The translations under genes and the position numbers were made by a program. From an uncultured Bacteroidales bacterium (GTDB taxonomy: Bacteria > Bacteroidota > Bacteroidia > Bacteroidales > Paludibacteraceae), in the NCBI GenBank assembly GCA_902800525.1, contig CADCEV010000016.1:1-64000 (forward strand): 64,000 nt of DNA, in the 5' to 3' direction. Positions 25,426-34,385 of this stretch are shown piece by piece. Each line of letters begins with the position of its first letter. Position 1 is the first letter of the stretch. Under the pieces are notes generated by a model. It was not told the DNA's origin and did no database searches. It saw nothing but the letters and a program-made list of their open reading frames with translations.

Positions 25426-25654
25426 TATTTTTTTCTTTTTGTTCACGAATTTAACAAATTAAACTAATTTTTTAGGGAGCCGGACGATACTATCGCCCGG
25501 TTTATATTAACGGACGCCGATATGGGATGTCGGGATCAAATCCCGACCTAATGGACGAAGGGGGATAGGGAACGTCGCTTTGACAAGCGACGCAGGGGAC
25601 GAAGGCGAGGGGGTAGCGATTAGAGCGCAGAGGTCAGACGGAAGCGGACTTCAG
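25426..25654. other. Gene-free stretch with three stem-loops
   Basis: Between the nuclease promoter and the stop of the heavy-metal-binding gene there is no credible reading frame. It holds three hairpins. The first is CCGGACGATA/TATCGCCCGG at 25480-25500, ten bases per arm with one mismatch. The second is GTCGGGA/TCCCGAC at 25529-25547 with a five-base loop. The third is CGTCGCTT/AAGCGACG at 25573-25592 with a four-base loop. They lie downstream of the minus-strand FeoB-like/HMA unit and may form its 3' end; the U tracts expected of simple terminators are absent. Confidence 0.6.
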
Positions 25655-25981
25655 TCAGACGGTAGCGGGTTGGACGACGGTAGCGGGTTTTTTGATCTTT
25701 TCGAAGGCTTTGAGGAGCGTTGGGACGTCGGTTTTGGAGGGATTGTATGTGACGGTAACGGTTTTGGTTTTGAGGTCACAGACGATGTCCTTGACGCCTT
25801 TCTCAAAGGCTATGTTCTTCATGATTTTGTCAATACAGCCCTGGCAATGGAGGTCCACAGAGAGGACCACTATCTGCTTATCGGGCTTTGCCGCGTACGC
25901 GTTGCACAATTCACAATTCACAATTCTTAGCCCTAAAAGGGGTGAAAGGAGTAGCAAGGCTACTAAGATATATTTTTTCAT
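25655..25981 (-). CDS. Exported heavy-metal-associated (MerP/CopZ-like) protein
   Basis: 108 residues. A hydrophobic N-terminus (MKKYILVALLLLSPLLGL) leads into an HMA domain with the metal-binding motif HCQGC near residue 45 and the usual KGVKDIVCDLKTKTVTVTYNP strand. It begins eight bases after the FeoB-like gene stop and is probably co-transcribed. Part of the export signal (LRIVNCELCN) is encoded by three heptamers at 25904-25924, so the array has been built into the signal region. It could pass a transition metal to or from the neighbouring transporter, but the metal cannot be read from sequence. The upstream in-frame ATG at 26074 lies inside the FeoB-like gene and was rejected. Confidence 0.75.
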   Translation of the reverse strand: MKKYILVALLLLSPLLGLRIVNCELCNAYAAKPDKQIVVLSVDLHCQGCIDKIMKNIAFEKGVKDIVCDLKTKTVTVTYNPSKTDVPTLLKAFEKIKKPATVVQPATV

Positions 25982-25989
25982 ATAAAACA

Positions 25990-27666
25990 TTACACTAAAA
26001 TTATATTTCCGATCTGATAGACGAGGAAGGAGATGAGCCAGGCGAGGGCGAGGGAATGGAAAACGGTGAACCATGCCCAGACTTTGCCGGCTTCGCGTCT
26101 GAGGGTTGCAATCGTCGCCACACAGGGGAAATAGAGCAAGACGAAGAGCATGAAAGAGAACGCCGTGAGCGGTGTGAAACCTGCGGCAGAGATGTCTCCG
26201 CCGTAGAGGATAGCGAGCGTGGAGACAATCGCTTCCTTAGCAGGAAGGCCTGTGAGGAGACAGACGGACATTTTCCAATCAAAGCCCAAGGGTCCGAGAA
26301 CCGGAGAAACGGCTTTTCCAATCATGGCGAGATAGGAGTTCTCCAAGTCTTCCAAGTTTTGAGTCGGGAAAAACTCCAAAGCCCAGATGATGATCGATGC
26401 CCATAAAATGACCGTACAGATCTTCTGCAGGTAGTCGGCTACACGCTCCCAGATATGTGCGACGGTATTGCGCGCTTTGGGGAGACGGAAGAGCGGTAAC
26501 TCGTTGACGGTATCGTCGTTCTCCTGTTTGAACCACGGGGTGCGCTTCATGATAAAAGCAAAGAGCACGGAGAGACAAATGCCTATCGCGTAGAGTGAGA
26601 TCATGACGAGGGCTTTGTGGTTTTGGAAGAAGGTATCGACGAAGAGCATATAGACCGGTAGTCGTGCCGAACAGGACATGAAAGGTACCATGAGCATGGT
26701 GAGTATGCGGTCCTTGGGGTTTTGTATATCCCTTGCCGCCATGATAGCGGGCACGTTGCAACCGAAGCCCATGAGCATTGGTACGAAGGAGCGTCCGTGA
26801 AGCCCGACTCGGTGCATGACCGTATCCATGATAAACGCCTCGCGCGCCATATATCCGCTGTCTTCCATGATCGAGATGAAGAAGAAGAGGATGATGATAT
26901 TGGGCAGGAAAGCGAGCACCGCTCCGACACCTTTGAGCACGCCGTCGATGAAGAGGGATGAGAGCCAGTGGCTTTCCGCTCCATGGTGTGCGAGGATGTT
27001 GGTGAGCCATCCGCAGAGGGCGTCGATGCCGTTTTCTATCCATTCTTGCGGGTACGCGCCCAGGGTGAAAGTACACCAGAAGACGAAATAGAGGATAGCG
27101 AGCATGATCGGGAAACCGAGCCAGGGGTTGGTGAGGACCTTATCGATCTTCTCCAGCCGGGTCTGTTCCCGGTCATCCTTGGCGTGCGTGAGCGTTTGTG
27201 TGAGGACGCCATGTACATATGCGGCATAGGTATCCTCGTCTCCCTGGTCGCGGAGGTGATAGATCGGGTGCGCGGTAGAAGCCGGCTTGGCGGCTACCTC
27301 TTTGACGAGTTCCAAGCAGTTGGTCATGCCATAATTCAGGCGGACGGAGAGGCGGCAAGTGGGCACACCGATCAGCTCTTGCAGTTTGGGTATATTGAGG
27401 GAGTGATCGGTTGCCAAAAGGAGATCATAGCGACCGATAGCGAGGACGATCTTCTGCTCCTCGTCGATGATATGCGGTGTGAGCATGAGTGATTCCTCGA
27501 GCCGCGTTGCATCGACGACCTGCAGAACGACCTCATAGGCATGGCTATGGAGCCGGTCCAAGTCATGCACCTCCTCAAAGACCATTCCCTGAGGAGCTAT
27601 GCGTTGCAAGGCTTCACAGAGGGAAGTTTTGCCGCTTTGCGCTATACCGACAACTGCTATTTTCAT
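25990..27666 (-). CDS. FeoB-like metal transporter with a degenerate G domain
   Basis: 558 residues, shorter than the usual 650-800. The membrane part is typical FeoB: GVGAVLAFLPNIIILFFFISIMEDSGYMAR, LMGFGCNVPAIMA, MVPFMSCSARLPVY (gate and core motifs) and GLPAKEAIVSTLAIL. The N-terminal GTPase is reduced. G1 is GIAQSGKTSL, but the segment before VVDATRLEESL is far shorter than normal. No DxPG G3 motif is visible and the usual NxxD G4 position reads IGRYD. FeoB imports Fe2+ in the inner membrane; here nucleotide control may be altered. No FeoA domain or gene is seen nearby, while an HMA protein follows. Start 27666 is the first ATG after the promoter. Confidence 0.85.
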   Translation of the reverse strand: MKIAVVGIAQSGKTSLCEALQRIAPQGMVFEEVHDLDRLHSHAYEVVLQVVDATRLEESLMLTPHIIDEEQKIVLAIGRYDLLLATDHSLNIPKLQELIGVPTCRLSVRLNYGMTNCLELVKEVAAKPASTAHPIYHLRDQGDEDTYAAYVHGVLTQTLTHAKDDREQTRLEKIDKVLTNPWLGFPIMLAILYFVFWCTFTLGAYPQEWIENGIDALCGWLTNILAHHGAESHWLSSLFIDGVLKGVGAVLAFLPNIIILFFFISIMEDSGYMAREAFIMDTVMHRVGLHGRSFVPMLMGFGCNVPAIMAARDIQNPKDRILTMLMVPFMSCSARLPVYMLFVDTFFQNHKALVMISLYAIGICLSVLFAFIMKRTPWFKQENDDTVNELPLFRLPKARNTVAHIWERVADYLQKICTVILWASIIIWALEFFPTQNLEDLENSYLAMIGKAVSPVLGPLGFDWKMSVCLLTGLPAKEAIVSTLAILYGGDISAAGFTPLTAFSFMLFVLLYFPCVATIATLRREAGKVWAWFTVFHSLALAWLISFLVYQIGNIILV

Positions 27667-27674
27667 TCGGGGTG

Positions 27675-27706
27675 CAAAATTACTGCTTTTTTCGGATATG
27701 GGCAAT
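27675..27706 (-). promoter_or_regulatory. Promoter of the FeoB-like/HMA operon
   Basis: Minus strand: ATTG at the -33 position (27703-27706), 20-nt spacer, TAatTTTG (27675-27682) followed by CA. It lies only nine bases from the start codon, giving a very short leader. Confidence 0.55.
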
Positions 27707-27723
27707 ACCTAAAAGTGGGGAAT

Positions 27724-27793
27724 TTACAATTTACAATTCACAATTCACAATTTACAATGCACAATGCACAATGCACAATGCACAATGCACAAT
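27724..27793. repeat. Longest heptamer array: ten units downstream of pepD
   Basis: Ten uninterrupted 7-bp units (TTACAAT, TCACAAT and five final GCACAAT copies) fill 27724-27793. The last unit overlaps the TAA stop of pepD (27793-27795). The five identical GCACAAT copies suggest recent expansion. Together with the FeoB promoter this occupies the whole gap between pepD and the FeoB-like gene. Confidence 0.95.
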
Positions 27794-29325
27794 TATAGTG
27801 AGCGGAGGGTTTGGCAGAGCCAGTTATAGCAACGCTCGGTGGAAGGGATAGAAAGACGCTCCTGCGGCGAGTGCACACCGTACATCTGCGGGCCGATGGA
27901 GACCATGTCGAGATACGGGTACTTCTCGAGGAAAAGTCCGCACTCCAGTCCGGCATGGATAGCCAACACTTTGGGTTCGGCTTTGAAGAGGTCCATATAT
28001 GCCTTTTTTACCACTTCGAGCAAGGGTGAGTTGGGGTTCGGCGCCCATCCGGGGTATCCGTCGCCGTGTGTCACCTCGTCGCACGCCAAAGAGAGCGCTT
28101 GCTCTACCGCCCATTTGAGATGATGCTTGGAGGGCTCTTTGGAGGAACGCTGGGAGGTGTTGATTTCGATATAAGAGCCTAACCCCGACAATGTTCTACG
28201 GACGGCCACCGGCAGTCCGATCGAGCAGAGCTCTTCACCCATAAAGGGAAGGGAGGAAGGTTCTTGCTTCATTTTGATGGAGGCGAGGTTAGTGGATGTT
28301 TCGACGAGTCCGGGCATTTCACGGCTCATAGCGATCATGCCGTGCGGACACTCACAGAGCGCCATGATAAGACGGTATGCTTTGTCGGCAGGGATGAAGG
28401 TCTCAGGCATGTCCGTTGTTTCGAGCTCGAGACGCATATCTTTCTCCACTTCTCCGAAGACTCCTTCCATCTGCGCCACAAAATGATTCCACTCGATGCG
28501 GATCTGCTCTTTGTACGCCATAGGGATCGTGATCACGGCTTGTGCCTCGCGTGCTATGGCGTTGCGGAGGTTTCCACCGTGGATAGAGGCGAGTTGAATC
28601 TCCGTTTGCGGCCAGATACGCGCCAAGAACCACACAATGAGTTGGTTAGCGTTCGCACGGCCTTTGTTGATATCATCTCCGGAGTGGCCACCCATTAGGC
28701 CGCTTACGGATAAGCGGATTGCGATTGACGATTGGACGATTGACGATGTACGATTGACCGGTTCATAGTGCATTTTAGCGAGGGTGTCGATGCCACCTGC
28801 ACATCCGATGAAGATCTGGCCATCGTCTTCGGAATCGAGATTGATAAGACGTTTGCTTTGGAGCATGCCGTTCTGAAGCTTCATCGCGCCGGTGAGTCCT
28901 GTCTCTTCGTCCACGGTAAAGAGACACTCGATAGCCGGGTGTTGCAGTTCGGGATCAGTGATAGCCGCAAGCGCCATGGAGATACCGATACCATCGTCGC
29001 CTCCGAGGGTCGTTCCTTTGGCTTTGAGCCATTCGCCGTCGATATAGGTTTCGATAGGGTCGTTCATGAAATCATGGGACACGTCGCCGTTCTTCTCGCA
29101 GACCATGTCCATGTGCGCCTGGAGGATCACTCCCTCGTGATCTTCATATCCGGGTGTAGCAGGCACGCGCATAATGACGTTCATCGCTTCGTCGGCTACA
29201 CACTCGATACCATGCTCCGCCGCCCAAGTCTGCAACCAGCGGCTGATTTTCTCCTCGTGTTTGGACGGACGAGGCACCTGACAAATTTGAGAAAAGATCT
29301 CAAATACTCTTTCGCTTTTATTCAT
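27793..29325 (-). CDS. pepD: Aminoacyl-histidine dipeptidase (cytosol nonspecific dipeptidase, M20 family)
   Basis: 510 residues. Metal-site motifs of the M20C family: LQAHMDMVC (first His/Asp), GTTLGGDDGIGI (bridging Asp), FTVDEETGLTGA (catalytic Glu pair), LDSEDDG, GGHSGDDINKGRANA, and a C-terminal HAGLECGLF and GPQMYGVHSPQERL. It hydrolyses Xaa-His and many other dipeptides in the cytoplasm, which fits a peptide-using gut anaerobe. Length is normal. A repeat insert of CGATTGA-type units (28722-28757) is translated as RTSSIVQSSIA just before the lid-domain strand IRLSVSGLMGGH. A weak -7 element lies upstream at 29367-29374. Confidence 0.93.
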   Translation of the reverse strand: MNKSERVFEIFSQICQVPRPSKHEEKISRWLQTWAAEHGIECVADEAMNVIMRVPATPGYEDHEGVILQAHMDMVCEKNGDVSHDFMNDPIETYIDGEWLKAKGTTLGGDDGIGISMALAAITDPELQHPAIECLFTVDEETGLTGAMKLQNGMLQSKRLINLDSEDDGQIFIGCAGGIDTLAKMHYEPVNRTSSIVQSSIAIRLSVSGLMGGHSGDDINKGRANANQLIVWFLARIWPQTEIQLASIHGGNLRNAIAREAQAVITIPMAYKEQIRIEWNHFVAQMEGVFGEVEKDMRLELETTDMPETFIPADKAYRLIMALCECPHGMIAMSREMPGLVETSTNLASIKMKQEPSSLPFMGEELCSIGLPVAVRRTLSGLGSYIEINTSQRSSKEPSKHHLKWAVEQALSLACDEVTHGDGYPGWAPNPNSPLLEVVKKAYMDLFKAEPKVLAIHAGLECGLFLEKYPYLDMVSIGPQMYGVHSPQERLSIPSTERCYNWLCQTLRSL

Positions 29326-29412
29326 TTTTGAAGTCTATTTTTAGCAATTTTACTCAAAATCGGGCACAAAGTTACAAAAAATAATTGAAAAATGAAAATT
29401 GAAAATAGAAAA

Positions 29413-29444
29413 TTTGCGTATTTCGTAAAAAAATAGTACCTTTG
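29413..29444 (+). promoter_or_regulatory. Promoter of the outer membrane protein gene
   Basis: TTTG (29413-29416), 20-nt spacer, TAccTTTG (29437-29444) followed by CA: a full consensus match. It implies a start near 29451 and supports the ATG at 29474 rather than 29456. Confidence 0.7.
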
Positions 29445-29473
29445 CAGTCGTTTTTATGATACAAAAGAGCCAT

Positions 29474-30247
29474 ATGAGTAAAAAACAGTATATCTATATC
29501 GTCATTTTGCTGTCTTTCTGCGTTAGTTCGTTATATGCGCAGGAGAGCAGCAAACCGGTGTTCCAATTGGAGGATAACACGTTCTTCGATCCGGACGCGA
29601 ACAAGGAGGTGAAGGAGCAGTATTCGTTCGGCGTTGAATACCGGATAGAGGCGGGTTTTCAACAGGACTACCAGCGCGCACAGAATATCTCTTTCCCGGA
29701 TCTATATCTGAACGGTGTTCGTCTGGGTGCTACTTTCACGTTCAAGCTGCCGCTTCATTTCAACTTGCAGACGGGTTTGCTGTACACCTTATTGTATGGC
29801 AGACACGAGCAACACTGGCGGAGTATGGATGCAGTAGAGAGCCAAACGGAGTATATCCACCACCGTGTATTGGCGCATAATTTGACCGTTCCGGTGAGAG
29901 TGTTTTACATCATTCCGGTTTGGAAAGAGCTGAACTTGTTTTTCTACACCGGTCCGCAGTTACATATCGGCATGGCGCAGAATGACTACCTGGAGCGCCG
30001 TTTGAGCGAAGGTGCTTATAACTGGCTGAAAAAGCAAGGTATTCCGACCGATCCGTATGACCGAATGGCGGACGAGTTAGTGCGTGCGAACATCCAATGG
30101 GGCGTCGGAGGCGGTCTGGAATGGAACCGGTATCGGTTGCAGAGCGGCTATGATTTTGGTCTGAATAACTTGGTAAAACATAAACAAACCCCAAACCAGT
30201 ACATGAGCGAATGGGGATGGTATGTTAGTTTTAGCTACAGACTGTAG
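29474..30247 (+). CDS. Outer membrane beta-barrel protein, exported
   Basis: 257 residues with signal peptide MSKKQYIYIVILLSFCVSSLYAQ. Alternating hydrophobic strands ending in an aromatic (YSFGVEYRIEAGF, LGATFTFKLPLHFNLQTGLLYTLLYG, VPVRVFYIIPVW, LFFYTGPQLHIGMA, WGVGGGLEWNRYRLQSGYDFGLNNL, WYVSFSYRL) match the porin-family/PorT-like barrels widespread in Bacteroidetes. Terminal residue is not Phe but the strand pattern is clear. Function is unknown. It stands alone with its own promoter, upstream of the TPP-controlled TonB gene but separated from it by a repeat-rich gap (CGATTGA units, 30255-30283). Confidence 0.75.
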   Translation: MSKKQYIYIVILLSFCVSSLYAQESSKPVFQLEDNTFFDPDANKEVKEQYSFGVEYRIEAGFQQDYQRAQNISFPDLYLNGVRLGATFTFKLPLHFNLQTGLLYTLLYGRHEQHWRSMDAVESQTEYIHHRVLAHNLTVPVRVFYIIPVWKELNLFFYTGPQLHIGMAQNDYLERRLSEGAYNWLKKQGIPTDPYDRMADELVRANIQWGVGGGLEWNRYRLQSGYDFGLNNLVKHKQTPNQYMSEWGWYVSFSYRL

Positions 30248-30349
30248 ATATTGACGATTGGACGATTGACAATTTACGATTGATTGTTCTATTGATATAA
30301 ATTGTACGATTGTCCGCCGCAAGGCAAATTGAAAATAATTATTAATCAT

Positions 30350-30425
30350 TCGGGGTGCTTTTCGCTTGTGCAAAGCTTCCAGCTGAGATTACACCCGCTG
30401 AACTTGGGCAGGTAATGCTGCTAAA
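30350..30425 (+). ncRNA. TPP (thi-box) riboswitch
   Basis: The stretch shows the conserved thi-box elements in order: CGGGGTGC (30351-30358), the helix P3 region, GCTGAGA (30382-30388), CACCCG, then GAACTTGGGCAGGTAATGCTGC, in which the consensus CTGA..TAATACCAGCG is recognisable. The element ends only a few bases before the ATG at 30430, so thiamin pyrophosphate probably blocks translation initiation directly. TPP elements controlling TonB receptors and PnuT-type transporters are established for Bacteroidetes thiamin salvage. Confidence 0.88.
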
Positions 30426-30429
30426 GAAA

Positions 30430-32688
30430 ATGAAACAAACATCTTTTTTCATCAACCAAGCTTGGTTGATTGTTGCGAGTGCAAGTACGCTCGCTGTGTC
30501 TGCGCCAATGCGTGCGCAAGAGAATGTGGACACTCTGTCCACGAGTGATTTTCAGATCCAGGAGATTGTAGTATCTACCAAGCGAGTCCAACAGACGACG
30601 CTATCTAACACAGTAGTCAAGAACGAAGATTTGAACCGCGATAATACGGGTCAGAACTTACCGTATCTGCTCAGTACAACACCGGGCTTGCAGGTGACTT
30701 CCGATGACGGTTTGGGCGTGGGTTACACCTATTTCCGTGTCCGCGGAACAGACCACACGCGTATAAACATGACGGTTAACGATGTGCCACTGAATGACGG
30801 CGAAAGTCAGTCGGTTTTCTGGGTTAATATGACGGATATGAGTTCGTCACTCTCGTCTATTGACGTGCAGCGCGGCGTGGGAACGAGTACGAACGGGTCA
30901 GCCTCCTTCGGTGCGAGTCTGAACATGCGTACAGACGACCCTTTACTGAAAAGAGGAGAGACGGACCGAAGCCATTTCAAGCTGGCATTTAACGGCGGTA
31001 TGTACAATACGTTCCGAGAGATGGCGAGTGCGCATATCGTACTGCCCTGTCAATGGGTCGCGAATGCGCGATTCAGCAAAGTCAATTCCGACGGATTCCT
31101 CTATCACTCCAATAGTGACCTGCTGAGTTACTACGGAGATTTCGGTTGGTATGGCAAGAAGACCCAGGTGGTAGGACGTCTTTTCGGTGGCAATGAGAAG
31201 ACAGCGCAGGCATGGGAAGGTGTGGATTATGAGACCGCTTACGGGTTCAAGGGAAAAGACCGCCGTTACAACCCTGCCGACTCGCTGAACTGGGACATGT
31301 ACGGTCAGCAGAATGTGCAGTTAGCGGTAACCCACCGTTTTACGCCTCAATGGAGCCTGAATGCGACGCTGCACTACACACACGGCAAAGGCGACTACGA
31401 GCAGTACAAAAAGAAGAAATACAGTTATTGGGGCTTGAGCGACAGCGGAAAGAGTTACGGCTTTTACCAGAAATGGCTGGAGAACCATTTTGGCGGCGCA
31501 GTGGTGTCCGCCAAATATATCTCCGAGCAGATAGATGCGCAGATAGGCGCCGCAGCCAATGACTACATCGGTGCACACTGGGGTATATTGGATTATCTGG
31601 AGACTCCTTCCGCTACCCATCTGCCATTCCATTACGAGTACTACCGCAACAGCGCCAACAAATGGGATTTCAACACCTATGCCAAAGTCAACTGGCGGGT
31701 TATCAACAAGGCGCAGGAGAAATTATCGCTCTACGCGGACATGCAATACCGCTTCATCCGCTATACGATGCGTGGTGTCAGTGACGATAGTATGATGGAT
31801 CTGCCGTTCGACAAGGATTTTCATTTCTTCAACCCGAAAGCCGGTTTAACCTATCAGAACAGAGGACATTTGTTGTCCGGTTCGTTCGCATTGGCTAACC
31901 GTGAGCCAAGTCGTGCAAACTACACGGAGAATATCTATTACGATGCTACGACAAAGACTTATGTGGGCAAAATGCCGGAAGCGGAGAAGTTATTCGACTA
32001 CGAGTTAGGCTACACGTACGCGCACTCGCGTTTTCATATAGGTGTCAATTTCTATTATATGGACTACGACAATCAGTTGGTGTTGACCGGACGTGTGAAC
32101 GATGTTGGCAAACAGAGTACCACCAACGTGAAAGACTCATACCGCATGGGTATGGAGTTGATGGGAGGCGTACGAATTACTGACTTTTTCCGATGGGAAG
32201 GCAACTTGGTTCTGAGCCGCAACAAGATACAGAACTACACCGAGACCATCACCCTGTATGATGACAACTGGGAGTGGATAGGCGAAAAAGAGGTGTTCTT
32301 CAAAGAGACCACGATCGCCTTCTCGCCGACCATCACAGCTATGAGCCTCTTTACCTTCGATTATGCCGGGTTTATAGGCAACATCCAAACCAACGTGACC
32401 GGCAAGCAATATCTGGACAACACGCAGAACGAGACCGCCGCGCTGAAAGCCTATACAACGACCAATGTGCATTTGGAGTACAACTTGCCGATGCAGAAAT
32501 GGTGTAGCGGTCAACAGGGCGTGCCGGATCTTAAGATACTATGCCAAATCAACAATATCTTTGACGCAAAGTACGCCTCGAACGGCGGCAGCGACTGCTC
32601 GTATTTCCAGAACGGCAAAGCGTGCTGGCCGTGGTACTACGCGCAAGCGGGTATCAACGTGCATGCCGGATTTGTAGTACAATGGTAA
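30430..32688 (+). CDS. TPP-controlled TonB-dependent receptor, probable thiamin (or precursor) uptake
   Basis: 752 residues; signal-like N-terminus (MKQTSFFINQAWLIVASAS..SAPMRAQ). TonB box region IQEIVVSTKRV, plug (LPYLLSTTPGLQVTSDDGLGVGYTYFRVRG, VNDVPLNDGESQSVFWVNM, LSSIDVQRGVGTSTNG) and a 22-strand-type barrel follow. There is no carboxypeptidase-like N-terminal domain. The preceding TPP riboswitch overlaps the longer in-frame ATG at 30355, so 30430 is the start. Control by TPP marks it as a receptor for thiamin or its pyrimidine/thiazole precursors. No pnuT, thiamin kinase or thi biosynthesis gene is adjacent. Substrate is inferred from the riboswitch. Confidence 0.9.
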   Translation: MKQTSFFINQAWLIVASASTLAVSAPMRAQENVDTLSTSDFQIQEIVVSTKRVQQTTLSNTVVKNEDLNRDNTGQNLPYLLSTTPGLQVTSDDGLGVGYTYFRVRGTDHTRINMTVNDVPLNDGESQSVFWVNMTDMSSSLSSIDVQRGVGTSTNGSASFGASLNMRTDDPLLKRGETDRSHFKLAFNGGMYNTFREMASAHIVLPCQWVANARFSKVNSDGFLYHSNSDLLSYYGDFGWYGKKTQVVGRLFGGNEKTAQAWEGVDYETAYGFKGKDRRYNPADSLNWDMYGQQNVQLAVTHRFTPQWSLNATLHYTHGKGDYEQYKKKKYSYWGLSDSGKSYGFYQKWLENHFGGAVVSAKYISEQIDAQIGAAANDYIGAHWGILDYLETPSATHLPFHYEYYRNSANKWDFNTYAKVNWRVINKAQEKLSLYADMQYRFIRYTMRGVSDDSMMDLPFDKDFHFFNPKAGLTYQNRGHLLSGSFALANREPSRANYTENIYYDATTKTYVGKMPEAEKLFDYELGYTYAHSRFHIGVNFYYMDYDNQLVLTGRVNDVGKQSTTNVKDSYRMGMELMGGVRITDFFRWEGNLVLSRNKIQNYTETITLYDDNWEWIGEKEVFFKETTIAFSPTITAMSLFTFDYAGFIGNIQTNVTGKQYLDNTQNETAALKAYTTTNVHLEYNLPMQKWCSGQQGVPDLKILCQINNIFDAKYASNGGSDCSYFQNGKACWPWYYAQAGINVHAGFVVQW

Positions 32689-32711
32689 GGAACGTGCATG
32701 TACGCGCGCGA

Positions 32712-34382
32712 TCAGACGAAGAAAAGGACTAACAGCTGCGCCGCCATGACGCGGAGGAACGTGGTGAAAGGATAGACGGTGGCGTAGCAGACAGAGGCCT
32801 GGTTGTTTTCGGAGGAGAGCGACTGTGCGTACGGCAATGCCATAGCGGATGTCATGGAGCCTATGAGGAGACCGATGACATTGAAATAATTCATCTTCAG
32901 CGCCTTATAGGCTATCATCCCCACCACCAAGAGCGGCACTACGGTCATCATAAAACCATAGCCGATCCAGATGTATCCGCCTTCCGTCAGAGTTGGCAGG
33001 AAGTTCTCCCCCACGCTCAGTCCGAGCGCGGCCAGGAAGAGCGTCAGGCCTATCTGGCGGAGCATCATGTTCGCGGAAGTGGTGGAGAAAGTGACCATAT
33101 TATAATAGGGTCCGTAATGTCCGATCAGAATTGCCACAATAAGCGATCCTCCCACCAAGCCGAGTTTGAACGTCTGTCCCATACCGGGCAAAGGGATCGG
33201 CAGTAAGCCCACACAGATACCCAAAACCATTCCGAAGAAGACAGGGAGGAGATGCGGTACATCAAGTCGTTTGAGCTCATTACCAAAAGTCTCCGCCACG
33301 CGGCTCACGTCGTTCTTATCGCCGACCACCATGAGCCGGTCACCGAGTTGGAGGACCATATCATCGGTAGCCAGCAGGTCTATACCAGCCCGGCTGACGC
33401 GTGTGATAGTAGCGTGGTATTGCTGTCGGAGATTGAAAGAACGTATCCGTTTGCCGTTACACTCCTGCCGGGTGACCGCTATACGGCGCGATATAAGGTG
33501 GTCGGATTGCTCCCGTTGCATATGCAGGTCGTAATCGCGCATGATTCCCAAAAGCCGGAGCGTCTCCACATGTCTGCGATCGGTGAGGACACGGATTGTG
33601 TCGCCGTTACGGAAGACGGTCTGTTCGTTAATCAACTCATCCGATCCGTCCGGACGTATTACACGGCTGACCACCATCTCCTTCACCGGGCAGATACGTT
33701 GCAGTTCTCCGAGGTTCATGTCTTTGAGCTGCGGGTTATTGAGCGTTATGTCCACACAAAGGGGCTCTTCGCTGGTAGCCTGCGCCTCTTCTTGCAGTCT
33801 TTTTTCCTCTTCCGGCAGGCTGATCTTAAACGCCCGGCGGATGAGTTCCATCGCCATGATTACCCCCACAATACTGAGCGGATAAGCGATGGCATAGCCG
33901 GTAGCAATATCCGGATTGGTAGCGCCGGTGATGTCCTGATAAGCCTGTTGCGCCGAAGCCAAGGAGGGCGTAGAGGTAGTAGCACCGGAGAGGATTCCGG
34001 TCATGGTGGACATGTCAATGCCGGTAGCGTAATGGAGGACGATGGCGCAAACGCATCCCAAAAGGACGATAGCCGCAGCCAACATATTGAGTTGCAACAC
34101 GCCGCGTTTGAAAGGCGAGAAAGAAGGTCCGACCTGCAAGCCGATGGAATAGACAAAGAGAATGAGTCCAAAATCCTTGGCGAACTGCGCTACGTGATGG
34201 TCGATCTTAATACCACACGAAGCCAACGCAATTCCCACAAAGAGCACCCACGTGACGCCCAAGGAGAACTGCTTGATTTTGGCTTTTTCGCCTAACCAAA
34301 GACCGATTGTCATCACGATCGTCAGCCAAAGAAGAGACTGCGTGATGGACGGAGAAAAGAGAAACTGCTCTACCGAATCCAT
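32712..34382 (-). CDS. AAE-family (YidE/YbjL/AspT-like) membrane transporter with two TrkA-C domains
   Basis: 556 residues with two membrane blocks of about five helices each (LGVTWVLFVGIALASCGIKI, FGLILFVYSIGLQVGPSF, TGILSGATTSTPSLASAQQA; then LGICVGLLPIPLPGMGQTFKLGLVGG, LFLAALGLSVGENFL). They flank two cytosolic TrkA-C/RCK-C ligand domains (QLKDMNLGELQRICPV, IRSFNLRQQYHATITRV, LQLGDRLMVVGD). This is the aspartate:alanine exchanger superfamily; substrates of most members are unknown. It is the last gene of the minus-strand run and starts three bases after the GH53 stop. A role in organic acid export or amino acid exchange is possible but not shown. Confidence 0.88.
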   Translation of the reverse strand: MDSVEQFLFSPSITQSLLWLTIVMTIGLWLGEKAKIKQFSLGVTWVLFVGIALASCGIKIDHHVAQFAKDFGLILFVYSIGLQVGPSFSPFKRGVLQLNMLAAAIVLLGCVCAIVLHYATGIDMSTMTGILSGATTSTPSLASAQQAYQDITGATNPDIATGYAIAYPLSIVGVIMAMELIRRAFKISLPEEEKRLQEEAQATSEEPLCVDITLNNPQLKDMNLGELQRICPVKEMVVSRVIRPDGSDELINEQTVFRNGDTIRVLTDRRHVETLRLLGIMRDYDLHMQREQSDHLISRRIAVTRQECNGKRIRSFNLRQQYHATITRVSRAGIDLLATDDMVLQLGDRLMVVGDKNDVSRVAETFGNELKRLDVPHLLPVFFGMVLGICVGLLPIPLPGMGQTFKLGLVGGSLIVAILIGHYGPYYNMVTFSTTSANMMLRQIGLTLFLAALGLSVGENFLPTLTEGGYIWIGYGFMMTVVPLLVVGMIAYKALKMNYFNVIGLLIGSMTSAMALPYAQSLSSENNQASVCYATVYPFTTFLRVMAAQLLVLFFV

Positions 34383-34385
34383 AGC

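Noticed and set aside
27724..27793. Regular tandem array that might suggest a CRISPR locus
   Set aside because: Units are 7 bp with no spacers, and no cas genes are present anywhere in the window.
33252..34295. Plus-strand open frame of 347 codons opposite the AAE transporter
   Set aside because: The minus strand encodes a recognisable transporter with TrkA-C domains. The plus frame is low in hydrophobic pattern and has no known motif.
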